Source of the DNA: Rhizobiaceae bacterium
GTDB lineage: Bacteria; Pseudomonadota; Alphaproteobacteria; Rhizobiales; Rhizobiaceae
DNA: 6,046 nucleotides
NCBI GenBank assembly: GCA_020696915.1
Contig: JAJFMR010000195.1
Span: 1 to 6,046, forward strand
Direction of reading: 5' to 3'
Made by a program: the position numbers and the translations under genes. This document shows positions 1-5,311 of this stretch, piece after piece (the stretch's first letter is position 1; each line of letters begins with the position of its first letter). Under the pieces are notes generated by a model, which was given only the letters and a program-made list of their open reading frames with translations, was not told the DNA's origin and did not search any database.

Positions 1-185
1 ATTTCGACTGCACCATGGAAAACCTCGTCGGGGACGAGGTTGAGCTTGCCGGCGAATTGCTGGCCGAGCCCGATGTCGTCGTCGTGCTCTACGGCAAATC
101 CGAGACACGGCCGGGCCGCAAGATGGGCCATTTCACCAGGCTCGTCCGTCCGGCGGAGCCAGACTTGGGCCAGGACAGGAGTTGA
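1..185 (+). CDS. purK: PurK, N5-carboxyaminoimidazole ribonucleotide synthase (3' end only)
   Basis: This is the C-terminal 60 residues of an open frame that enters from outside the window; the first full codon starts at 3 and the TGA is at 183-185. PurK is the cytoplasmic ATP-grasp enzyme that carboxylates AIR with bicarbonate and ATP to give N5-CAIR in de novo purine synthesis, handing its product to PurE. The visible part begins with a CTMENLVGDE stretch, typical of the start of the PurK C-terminal domain. It ends with YGKSETRPGRKMGH, the family's most recognisable C-terminal motif, where the Lys/Arg-rich loop contributes to the active site. The last residues (VRPAEPDLGQDRS) are a variable tail. 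The purE gene usually lies just upstream but is not in view. A promoter-like TTGACA overlaps its stop codon, and a hairpin with a T tail lies 38 bp beyond the stop. Identification is firm; nothing can be said about the catalytic ATP-grasp core. Confidence 0.93.
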   Translation, partial: FDCTMENLVGDEVELAGELLAEPDVVVVLYGKSETRPGRKMGHFTRLVRPAEPDLGQDRS

Positions 186-210
186 CAGGCCGGAGCCTCC
201 TCGTCTATGA
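182..210 (+). promoter_or_regulatory. Putative sigma-70-type promoter for rpmJ, overlapping the purK stop
   Basis: A perfect TTGACA (182-187) is followed after 17 bp by CTATGA (205-210); read as TATGAG the spacer is 18 bp. This resembles the rhizobial housekeeping promoter pattern (CTTGAC, about 17 bp, CTATAT). The -35 box contains the purK stop codon TGA (183-185). Transcription would begin near 216-218, just before the hairpin at 224-245. It is the best promoter candidate in the window for rpmJ and possibly the two genes after it. The assignment is from sequence only, and the -10 box is imperfect. Confidence 0.5.
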
Positions 211-223
211 GCCGGACCAACTT

Positions 224-249
224 GGCGCGCCCAATTCGGCGCGCCTTTT
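224..249 (+). terminator. Intrinsic terminator-like hairpin between purK and rpmJ
   Basis: GGCGCGCC (224-231) and GGCGCGCC (238-245) pair perfectly as an 8-bp all-GC stem with a 6-nt loop (232-237), followed at once by TTTT (246-249). This is the form of a Rho-independent terminator on the + strand and would end the purK transcript. The promoter candidate at 182-210 lies upstream of it, so the same hairpin may also form at the 5' end of the rpmJ transcript. The T tail is short, so efficiency is uncertain. Confidence 0.65.
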
Positions 250-255
250 CGGTTC

Positions 256-270
256 GGCCCGCGACGGGCC
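256..270 (+). other. Small stem-loop in the rpmJ leader
   Basis: GGCCCG (256-261) and CGGGCC (265-270) form a perfect 6-bp stem with a 3-nt CGA loop, 18 nt before the rpmJ start codon. No T run follows. It could affect ribosome access or be part of a two-hairpin leader with 224-245. In GC-rich DNA a stem of this size can arise by chance. Confidence 0.3.
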
Positions 271-288
271 CAACGCAGGCCAGGCCCC

Positions 289-414
289 ATGAAGATCAAG
301 AACTCGCTCAAGGCTTTGAAGGCTCGCCATCGCGACAACCGCATGGTGCGCCGCAAGGGCCGCGTCTACATCATCAACAAGACGGCTCCGCGCTACAAGG
401 CGCGCCAGGGCTGA
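289..414 (+). CDS. rpmJ: 50S ribosomal protein L36, type B (zinc-free form)
   Basis: A 41-residue protein beginning MKIKNSLKALKARH and ending YIINKTAPRYKARQG, full length for the alphaproteobacterial L36 family. L36 is the smallest large-subunit protein and binds 23S rRNA. This copy is strongly basic and has no cysteine. The canonical type A protein has a CCHC zinc-binding set, so this is the C-minus form (the YkgO type of enteric bacteria), which folds without zinc. It is recognised by sequence despite its short length. The ATG at 289 is the only sensible start; the upstream AGGCCAGG is a weak Shine-Dalgarno match. It stands alone, outside the main ribosomal operons, between a terminator-like hairpin and a small stem-loop, which suggests its own transcription unit. 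Some alphaproteobacterial annotations name this gene ykgO. Confidence 0.95.
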   Translation: MKIKNSLKALKARHRDNRMVRRKGRVYIINKTAPRYKARQG

Positions 415-426
415 CGGGCGCAGGGC

Positions 427-445
427 GCCTCGCGGCGTGCGAGGC
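427..445 (+). other. Stem-loop just after rpmJ, possible 3' end structure
   Basis: GCCTCGC (427-433) and GCGAGGC (439-445) form a perfect 7-bp stem with a 5-nt loop, 12 nt beyond the rpmJ stop. The right arm is also the left half of a 12-bp palindrome, GCGAGGCCTCGC (439-450), so two foldings compete. The following bases (CTCGCAAAGATTTCAG) give no clean T run, so this is a poor intrinsic terminator but could protect a short rpmJ mRNA. Confidence 0.35.
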
Positions 446-497
446 CTCGCAAAGATTTCAGTTTGAAGTTGCGCCGCCCGGCGATAGTTTCGCGGGC

Positions 498-1097
498 ATG
501 CGGACCCCTATCGTCATCTCCATCATGCTTCTCGCGGCAGGCGTGCTCGCTCCGCTGCCGTTGGCGGCGCAGGACGGAAACGCGCCGCCCAGCGAGGCGG
601 TCGAACCCCTCGTGCCCGCAAAGCGGCTCGATAATTTCTTCGCCGAGCTCAAGCGCGAGCGCAACGAGAAGGCGGCCGAGCGCATCGCCGCCCGCATCAA
701 CGAAGAGTGGAACAGCTCGGGCAGCGCCATCATCGACCTGATGATGATGTGGTCGAAAACCGCCATGGAAGGCGAGAAGTTCGACGTTGCGCTGGATTTC
801 CTCGACCAGGTCGTGACCATCTCGCCCGCCTATGCGGAAGGGTGGAACCGCCGTGCCACCGTGCACTTCATGATGCACAATTATTCCAAGTCGATGTCCG
901 ACATAAACCGGACGCTGACGCTCGAGCCCAGGCATTTCGGCGCGCTTGCAGGCATGGCGCAGATCATGGAGAACACCGGACGCAAGCAGCTGGCGCTCAC
1001 GGCATGGCAGCGCGTGCTCGAAATCTATCCGATGATGCGCAGCGCCCAGAACGAGGTCGCCACGCTGTCTGAGGAACTGGCGGGCGAAGGCATCTGA
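498..1097 (+). CDS. Secreted or periplasmic TPR-repeat protein of unknown role
   Basis: A 199-residue protein. Residues 1-24 form a signal peptide: short basic start (MR), hydrophobic core (VISIMLLAAGVLAPL), and a PLAA-QD cleavage site near residue 24. The mature part opens with an acidic/proline linker, then a helical region around 42-72 (KRLDNFFAELKRERNEKAAE). Three TPR-like helical pairs follow at about 76-111, 112-145 and 146-179, with typical positions such as A-GWNRRA, LTLEP and LEIYP. TPR arrays bind protein partners, so an assembly or scaffold role in the envelope is plausible but not shown. The ATG at 498 is chosen because it places the signal peptide at the N-terminus; the frame stays open to before position 207, but that stretch overlaps rpmJ and is low-complexity. 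No clear ribosome-binding site precedes it. It lies 83 bp after rpmJ and 49 bp before the hydrolase. Confidence 0.85.
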   Translation: MRTPIVISIMLLAAGVLAPLPLAAQDGNAPPSEAVEPLVPAKRLDNFFAELKRERNEKAAERIAARINEEWNSSGSAIIDLMMMWSKTAMEGEKFDVALDFLDQVVTISPAYAEGWNRRATVHFMMHNYSKSMSDINRTLTLEPRHFGALAGMAQIMENTGRKQLALTAWQRVLEIYPMMRSAQNEVATLSEELAGEGI

Positions 1098-1099
1098 CC

Positions 1100-1134
1100 G
1101 GCGGCGCCATCCGCGCTGCGGCTGCCGCGCCGCC
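1100..1134 (+). repeat. Nested GC-rich stem-loop between the TPR and hydrolase genes
   Basis: GGCGGCGC (1100-1107) and GCGCCGCC (1127-1134) are perfect 8-bp inverted arms. Within the 19-nt loop, CCGC (1111-1114) pairs with GCGG (1118-1121). The structure starts 2 nt after the TPR stop codon and ends 12 nt before the hydrolase ATG. No T run follows, so it is not a standard terminator. It may stabilise the upstream mRNA or limit translation of the hydrolase, whose start lacks a Shine-Dalgarno sequence. Confidence 0.4.
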
Positions 1135-1146
1135 ATTGCCCGGCGC

Positions 1147-2214
1147 ATGAATCTCCTTTACGGCGCCTTGCTTCTCATGCTTGCCGTCATGCTCGGGCTG
1201 GCAGGGGTCACCCGGGTCGGCAGCTGGATGATCGAACGGCGACACCCTCCGTCCGGCAGCTTCGCCGACATCGGCGGAACGAGGCTGCATTATGTGCACC
1301 TGGCTGCGCCGACAGGCGCCGACCTGCCGCCAATCGTATTCATCCATGGAGCCAGCGCCAATCTCAACGATCAGAGGCTGCCGCTCGGGCCATTGCTCGA
1401 AGGGCGCGCCGAAGTCCTGTTCCTGGATCGGCCGGGGCATGGCTGGTCGGCGCGCGGATCCGGCAACAACGAGACGCAAGAGTCACAGGCCCAGACGATC
1501 GCCGCGCTCATGAGGCATGTCGGCATCGCCAGGGCGATCATCGTCGGGCATTCTTTCGGCGGCTCGGTGGCGGCGGCCTTCGCTCTCGAGCACCCCGAAA
1601 TGACCGAAGGGCTGCTGTTTCTTGCCGCCGCAACCCATCCGTGGCCGGGCGGCAGGACGTCCTGGTACTACCGGCTTGCGGCCATTCCCCTGGTCGGGCC
1701 GCTGTTTTCCGGGACGGTGGCCTATCCCGCCGGCGCGCGGCGCCTTCCTGCAGCTGCAGAGTGCGTGTTCTCACCGAACAGGGTGCCCGACTCATACACC
1801 GCCCGCGCCGCCATTCCGCTGGTGCTTAGGCCGAAATCGTTTCGCGCCAATGCCATCGACGTCGAGAGCCTGTTTCGCTTCGCATCGCGCAATGCGCCGC
1901 GCTACCGACAGATTGCCGCTCCGGCCGTGATCATTTCGGGCGACAGCGATACGGTCGTCTACGAGGAGATCCACTCGCGCGGCCTGGCGCGCGACATTCC
2001 CGGCGCAGAGCTCCTTTGGGTGCGAAATCTCGGCCACAAGCCGGACTGGATCGCGCCCGACCTCGTCGTCGCGGCAATCGAGAAGCTGTCGGGGCGGGCG
2101 CGCGATCTGCAGGCGATGGCGCGCCGCGTCGAGGCGCGCATCGAAGACGACGGATTCGGACGGGAGCGCTGCGTCAACGAGAAGCCGCCGACCGCCGAAC
2201 TCGCGCCGCTCTGA
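1147..2214 (+). CDS. Membrane-anchored alpha/beta hydrolase
   Basis: A 355-residue protein of the alpha/beta hydrolase fold (AB hydrolase 1 type). Residues 2-21 are a hydrophobic segment (LLYGALLLMLAVMLGLAG) that is either a membrane anchor or an uncleaved signal, so the enzyme probably sits at the membrane facing the periplasm. Fold landmarks are in order: oxyanion-hole motif FIHGAS (65-70), DRPGHGWS (94-101), nucleophile elbow GHSFG with Ser136 (134-138), acid in SGDSD with Asp268 the likely triad residue, and His297 in LGHKPDW. A cap region lies around 165-250. The last 40 residues (about 316-355) run past the fold as a charged tail. With an intact triad it should be active on an ester, amide, epoxide or similar bond, but the substrate cannot be read from sequence. 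The ATG at 1147 gives the hydrophobic N-terminus; no Shine-Dalgarno is visible, and a GC hairpin lies just upstream. It converges on pyk. Confidence 0.88.
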   Translation: MNLLYGALLLMLAVMLGLAGVTRVGSWMIERRHPPSGSFADIGGTRLHYVHLAAPTGADLPPIVFIHGASANLNDQRLPLGPLLEGRAEVLFLDRPGHGWSARGSGNNETQESQAQTIAALMRHVGIARAIIVGHSFGGSVAAAFALEHPEMTEGLLFLAAATHPWPGGRTSWYYRLAAIPLVGPLFSGTVAYPAGARRLPAAAECVFSPNRVPDSYTARAAIPLVLRPKSFRANAIDVESLFRFASRNAPRYRQIAAPAVIISGDSDTVVYEEIHSRGLARDIPGAELLWVRNLGHKPDWIAPDLVVAAIEKLSGRARDLQAMARRVEARIEDDGFGRERCVNEKPPTAELAPL

Positions 2215-2368
2215 AACCGGTCGCGCGGGCCGACACTGGGGCGGTCGACCGGTCCGATAGGGCGCCGGCAGCGCTTTCAGGAAGAGCGTGTACCCAGGTG
2301 TGCGCCGGAAAATGTCGGAAAACAGGAATGTAAAAGCGGTACCGCGATTCGAAAAACTGCGAAATGCT
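2215..2368. other. Convergent intergenic region between the hydrolase and pyk
   Basis: This 154-bp gap must hold the 3' ends of two facing transcripts. For the + strand the best terminator candidate is GCGC (2262-2265) pairing with GCGC (2271-2274) around a 5-nt loop, followed by TTT; the stem is short. ACCGGTC (2216-2222) and GACCGGT (2247-2253) could form a longer-range 7-bp stem. The part next to pyk is less GC-rich: on the minus strand, beyond the pyk stop, it has four T runs (around 2350-2354, 2332-2335, 2321-2324 and 2310-2313). The second follows the 10-bp palindrome GCGGTACCGC (2336-2345), which folds poorly because its centre leaves little loop. No coding frame is convincing here. 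Confidence 0.45.
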
Positions 2369-3802
2369 CTACCGGCTGCCGCCCTCCGGTCCGACATAGG
2401 CGATGCGCAGCATATTGGTCGAACCGGGCGTCCGCAGCGGGACCCCGGCCGTTATGATGATGCGGTCGCCCGGAACGCTGAACTTTTCCGAGAAAGCGAT
2501 GCGGCAGGCGCGGTCGACCATGTCGTCGAGATTCTGCGCATCCGGAGAGACCACGCAATGCGTCCCCCACAGGAGCGACAGGCGGCGCGCCGTTGCGACA
2601 ATGGGCGACAGCGCCACGATCGGCACCTGTGGCCGCTCGCGCGCCGCGCGCAGTCCGGTCGTGCCCGACGCCGTATAGGTGACGATAGCCGACAGTCTCA
2701 GCGTTTCGGCGATTTCGCGGGCGGCCAGCGAAATGGCGTCGGCACCTGTCGCCTCCGGCTCGGACCGCTGCGAATTGATGATCCCGGCATAGGTAGGGTC
2801 CGTCTCGACCTTGGTGGCAATGCGATCCATCATCGCCACCGCCTCCACGGGATACTGCCCCGCTGCCGATTCGGCGGACAGCATGATGGCGTCTGCGCCT
2901 TCGAAGACCGCAATCGAGACATCGGAAACCTCCGCCCGGGTCGGGACCGGGGCGGAGATCATGGATTCCAGCATCTGGGTCGCCACGACTACGGGTTTGC
3001 CGGCCCGGCGGGCGGCCCGCGTGATCTGTTTCTGGATGCCGGGCACCGCCTCCAGCGGCATCTCGACCCCGAGATCGCCGCGCGCGACCATCAGCGAATC
3101 TGACAGTTCGATGATTTCGGCCAGCCGCGCCACGGCCTGCGGCTTTTCGATCTTCGACATGATGAGGGCCCGCCCGCGGGCGATCTTGCGGGCCTCCGCC
3201 AGGTCCTCGGGACGCTGGATGAACGACAGGGCGACCCAGTCCACGCCGGTCTCGAGCACAGCGTCCAGGTCCTTGCGGTCCTTCTCGGTCAGCGCGCCTA
3301 CCGGCAGCACCGTATCGGGCAGACTGACGCCCTTCCTGTCGGAGATTCGGCTGCCCGAAACGACGGTGGCCACGATCCTCCTGCCATCGCTCTCCACTGC
3401 CTTCAGCTGCAACCTGCCATCGTCGATCAACAGGCGATCGCCGGCCTCCACGGAGGTGAGAATCTCCTCGTGCGGGAGGTTGACCCTGGTGGCGTCGCCG
3501 GGCGCTGGGTCGTCGTCGAGCACGAATGTCTGTCCGACCGCCAGCTCGACCTTGCCGGCGGCAAACCTGCCGACGCGCAGCTTCGGACCCTGGAGATCGG
3601 CCAAAATGCCTATCGGCCGGCCGAAGGCCGCCTCCACGGCGCGAATGCGCGACACCAGCGTGCGCATGGTCTGGTGATCGGTGTGGCTCATATTGATGCG
3701 GAAAACGTCCGCACCCGCTTCGAAGAGTCTTTTCAGCATGGCCTCTTCGGACGAGGCCGGGCCGATTGTGGCGATTATCTTGACCCTGCGGTTGCGTCTC
3801 AT
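2369..3802 (-). CDS. pyk: Pyruvate kinase
   Basis: A 477-residue protein, the usual length for bacterial pyruvate kinase, which transfers phosphate from phosphoenolpyruvate to ADP in the last step of glycolysis. It starts with VKIIATIGPASS (7-18) and RINMSH (35-40). Next come DLQGPKLR (69-76), the lid-like B domain (about 72-165), and the catalytic stretch SKIEKPQAV with Lys217 and metal ligand Glu219. Asp243 in MVARGDLGVEMP completes the metal site, and TQMLESM (275-281) and MLSAESAAG (307-315) follow. The C-terminal allosteric domain (about 340-477) includes TYTASGTTGLRAA. Compared with the common KIE-NQEG and MLSGETA forms, KPQ and SAES are variants I recall from rhizobial enzymes. Leu70, Gln71, Lys74 and Val77 match the K+-independent class. 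The ATG at 3802 overlaps the DUF1036 stop in an ATGA, implying translational coupling and transcription from the DUF1036 promoter. The stop is TAG at 2371-2369. Confidence 0.97.
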   Translation of the reverse strand: MRRNRRVKIIATIGPASSEEAMLKRLFEAGADVFRINMSHTDHQTMRTLVSRIRAVEAAFGRPIGILADLQGPKLRVGRFAAGKVELAVGQTFVLDDDPAPGDATRVNLPHEEILTSVEAGDRLLIDDGRLQLKAVESDGRRIVATVVSGSRISDRKGVSLPDTVLPVGALTEKDRKDLDAVLETGVDWVALSFIQRPEDLAEARKIARGRALIMSKIEKPQAVARLAEIIELSDSLMVARGDLGVEMPLEAVPGIQKQITRAARRAGKPVVVATQMLESMISAPVPTRAEVSDVSIAVFEGADAIMLSAESAAGQYPVEAVAMMDRIATKVETDPTYAGIINSQRSEPEATGADAISLAAREIAETLRLSAIVTYTASGTTGLRAARERPQVPIVALSPIVATARRLSLLWGTHCVVSPDAQNLDDMVDRACRIAFSEKFSVPGDRIIITAGVPLRTPGSTNMLRIAYVGPEGGSR

Positions 3803-4284
3803 TGAGGGGACTGCCCCGGGACCGCCGCAAGGCCGTCCGCAGCGGGCTCGTCGGTGAGCTGGACCATCCAGCTTGCCTGTTCGCCGGTGTCGTATTCCTG
3901 GAACCCTGCGCGCTGGAAGCCGCGGGCGAAACAGTCGTTGACACCGGCGATCTTGAACTCCTTCTCGGCCACGCACATGCTGATCGGGCCGTCCCAGCGC
4001 CCGCCCCGCTCGGCATCCTCGGCATAGAGATAATAGAACCGCGACGACAGCGGCCCCTCGATCAGCGTCTTGCAGGTCGAGCCTTCGATGTGCCACCAGC
4101 CCTCGGTGATCCATCCGGCCTTGGCCCGGTAGCCGATGCCGACGCCGACCAGATTCGGGGTCGCGTTGCAGACGCGGAAGTCGGCGCGCGCGCCCGCAAC
4201 TCCCCCTCCGAGCAAAAGGCCGGCAACAAGAAAGGGGAATGCCGTGCGCGCAGGCAGTGTGCGCAGCGTCGCGGCGCGTCTCAT
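3799..4284 (-). CDS. Secreted DUF1036 protein, four cysteines, upstream of pyk
   Basis: A 161-residue protein of the DUF1036 family; its function is unknown. Residues 1-34 form a signal peptide: basic start with three Arg before residue 10, hydrophobic core FPFLVAGLLLGGGVAG, and an ARA cleavage site before Asp35. The mature 127 residues contain family landmarks: FRVCNATPN (36-44), GYRAKAGWITEGWW (51-64), STCKTLIEGPL (69-79), RFYYLYAEDAERGG (82-95) and ISMCVAEKEF (101-110). Cysteines at 39, 71, 104 and 118 could make two disulfides in the periplasm, which is inference. The start at 4284 is preferred because AGAGGA precedes it by about six bases and it exposes the signal peptide; the frame continues upstream to an ATG at 4371, which would bury the signal. 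The stop overlaps the pyk ATG. The ASW-rich C-terminal segment (about 137-142) leads to a disordered tail. Confidence 0.87.
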   Translation of the reverse strand: MRRAATLRTLPARTAFPFLVAGLLLGGGVAGARADFRVCNATPNLVGVGIGYRAKAGWITEGWWHIEGSTCKTLIEGPLSSRFYYLYAEDAERGGRWDGPISMCVAEKEFKIAGVNDCFARGFQRAGFQEYDTGEQASWMVQLTDEPAADGLAAVPGQSPQ

Positions 4285-4320
4285 CCTCGATCCTCTCTGA
4301 CGTGCATCGACTTGGGAACC

Positions 4321-4349
4321 CTTTTCGGAAAAGTCGGGGCGCATGTCAA
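4321..4349 (-). promoter_or_regulatory. Putative promoter for the DUF1036-pyk operon
   Basis: On the minus strand a perfect TTGACA lies at 4349-4344. The hexamer 17 bp downstream (4326-4321) is GAAAAG, a weak -10. Transcription would start around 4313-4315, leaving a leader of about 30 nt before the DUF1036 ATG at 4284, with the AGAGGA ribosome-binding site inside it. The spacing and position fit, but the -10 is poor, so the call rests mainly on the -35 box and its location. Confidence 0.35.
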
Positions 4350-4379
4350 CGCGCCGCGCGAGCGTGTCCAATCGGTTTA

Positions 4380-4424
4380 GGCACGGCAGCGGGCGCCGTC
4401 ATTCGTGCCGGGACGATGGTCCCG
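4380..4424. repeat. Two adjoining inverted repeats in the divergent intergenic region
   Basis: GGCACG (4380-4385) is the inverse of CGTGCC (4404-4409), and CGGGAC (4409-4414) is the inverse of GTCCCG (4419-4424) across a 4-nt loop. The two share base 4409, so as RNA they would stack or compete. They lie 70-114 bp before the amidohydrolase start, on the far side of the minus-strand TTGACA from pyk. They could be an operator or leader structure. No T run follows on either strand, so they are not terminators. I see no good promoter for the + strand genes here. Confidence 0.3.
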
Positions 4425-4493
4425 AAAAGGTTGGCCATAAAACGGCGTTGCCTGTTCCGGCGCTACATGGAATGACGCTTCGGATCAGACAGG

Positions 4494-5303
4494 ATGCCCG
4501 ACAGGATGGCCCGCTCCGCAGCCTTTGCCCCCTTCGACATCGTGGAAGGGGCTCGCGATCGCGGCCTCGTCCTCATCGCCGACCATGCCCGCCGCGACCT
4601 GCCCGAGGAATATGGCGACCTCGGGCTGCCGGCAAGCGAGTTCGACCGCCACATCGCCTACGACATAGGGGTCGAGGACGTGACGCGCAGGCTCGCCGCG
4701 CTGCTCGGCACGCCGGCGGTGATCGCCCGGTTTTCACGCCTGCTCATCGACCCCAATCGCGGCGAGGATGATCCGACGCTGATCCGTCAACTTTACGATG
4801 GGACCGTCGTGCCGGGGAACTATCCGATGGAACCGGAAGAACGGGAGCGTCGCCTCGACCGTTTCTACCGCCCATATCACGATGCTGTCGGGGCCATGAT
4901 CAAGTCCGTCGCAGAGGCGTCCGGACAATCCCCCTTCATCTTTTCGGTGCATTCCTTTACGCCGGCGATGCAGGGCTATGTCAGGCCCTGGCATGTCGGT
5001 GTGCTCTGGGATCTCGACGACCGCGTCGTGCGGCCGCTGATCGACATGCTTTCAAGGGACGAGACGCTGGTCGTCGGCGACAATGAACCTTATGACGGCG
5101 CCCTGCGCGGCGACACTATGTTCAGGCATGCCATCGTCAACGGCTTTGCGCATGCGCTGATCGAGATCAGGCAGGACCTGATCGCCGACCCGCTCGGAGC
5201 CGCCGAGTGGGCCGACCGGCTCGCGCCGATCATTGACGTCATCAACCGCCGGCCCGATATTCACGTGGTGAAGCAATTCGGCTCGCGCACCGGGCCGGTC
5301 TGA
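4494..5303 (+). CDS. N-formylglutamate amidohydrolase family protein
   Basis: A 269-residue cytoplasmic protein (no signal peptide) of the N-formylglutamate amidohydrolase (FGase, HutG-like) family. These are zinc-type amidohydrolases that remove formyl or related acyl groups from amino acids; the classical member ends the five-step histidine degradation route. Family motifs appear in order: ADHARRDLP (29-37), HIAYDIGV (53-60), SRLLIDPNR (81-89), a YHDAV segment (128-132), SVHSFTP (151-157), and GDNEPYDG (195-202). His31, His129 and His153 are candidate metal or catalytic residues. No other hut gene is nearby, so a histidine pathway role is not supported by context, and the true substrate is open. 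Two possible starts, ATG 4494 and ATG 4506, are each preceded by the same GACAGG sequence because a 9-bp GACAGGATG is repeated in frame. The DUF1244 gene follows after 8 bp. Confidence 0.88.
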   Translation: MPDRMARSAAFAPFDIVEGARDRGLVLIADHARRDLPEEYGDLGLPASEFDRHIAYDIGVEDVTRRLAALLGTPAVIARFSRLLIDPNRGEDDPTLIRQLYDGTVVPGNYPMEPEERERRLDRFYRPYHDAVGAMIKSVAEASGQSPFIFSVHSFTPAMQGYVRPWHVGVLWDLDDRVVRPLIDMLSRDETLVVGDNEPYDGALRGDTMFRHAIVNGFAHALIEIRQDLIADPLGAAEWADRLAPIIDVINRRPDIHVVKQFGSRTGPV

Positions 5304-5311
5304 GGTGCCCC

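Noticed and set aside
207..497. N-terminal extension of the TPR gene, open from 207
   Set aside because: It would bury a clear signal peptide, runs across rpmJ in another frame, and has low-complexity composition typical of an out-of-frame translation of GC-rich DNA.
393..1148. A 251-codon open frame on the minus strand opposite the TPR gene
   Set aside because: Arg/His-rich translation with no motif, antisense to a gene with a clear signal peptide and TPR repeats.
2811..3677. A 288-codon open frame on the + strand opposite pyk
   Set aside because: Ser/Arg/Thr-rich translation with no recognisable domain; it is the antisense shadow of pyk.
2277..4025. A 582-codon open frame on the minus strand
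   Set aside because: It is out of frame with pyk and covers the same DNA. Its translation is Arg/Gly/Pro-rich without any family motif, whereas pyk in the overlapping frame is unmistakable.
4285..4371. Upstream ATG starts (4371 and 4344) for the DUF1036 gene
   Set aside because: The ATG at 4284 has an AGAGGA ribosome-binding site and puts the signal peptide at the N-terminus; the upstream extension overlaps the likely promoter.
4431..4451. Possible sigma-54 promoter (TTGGC...TTGC) before the amidohydrolase
   Set aside because: The GG and GC elements are about 15 bp apart instead of the fixed 10 bp needed.
4239..4475. Small + strand frame in the divergent intergenic region
   Set aside because: No ribosome-binding site or recognisable sequence; it overlaps the DUF1036 start region antisense.
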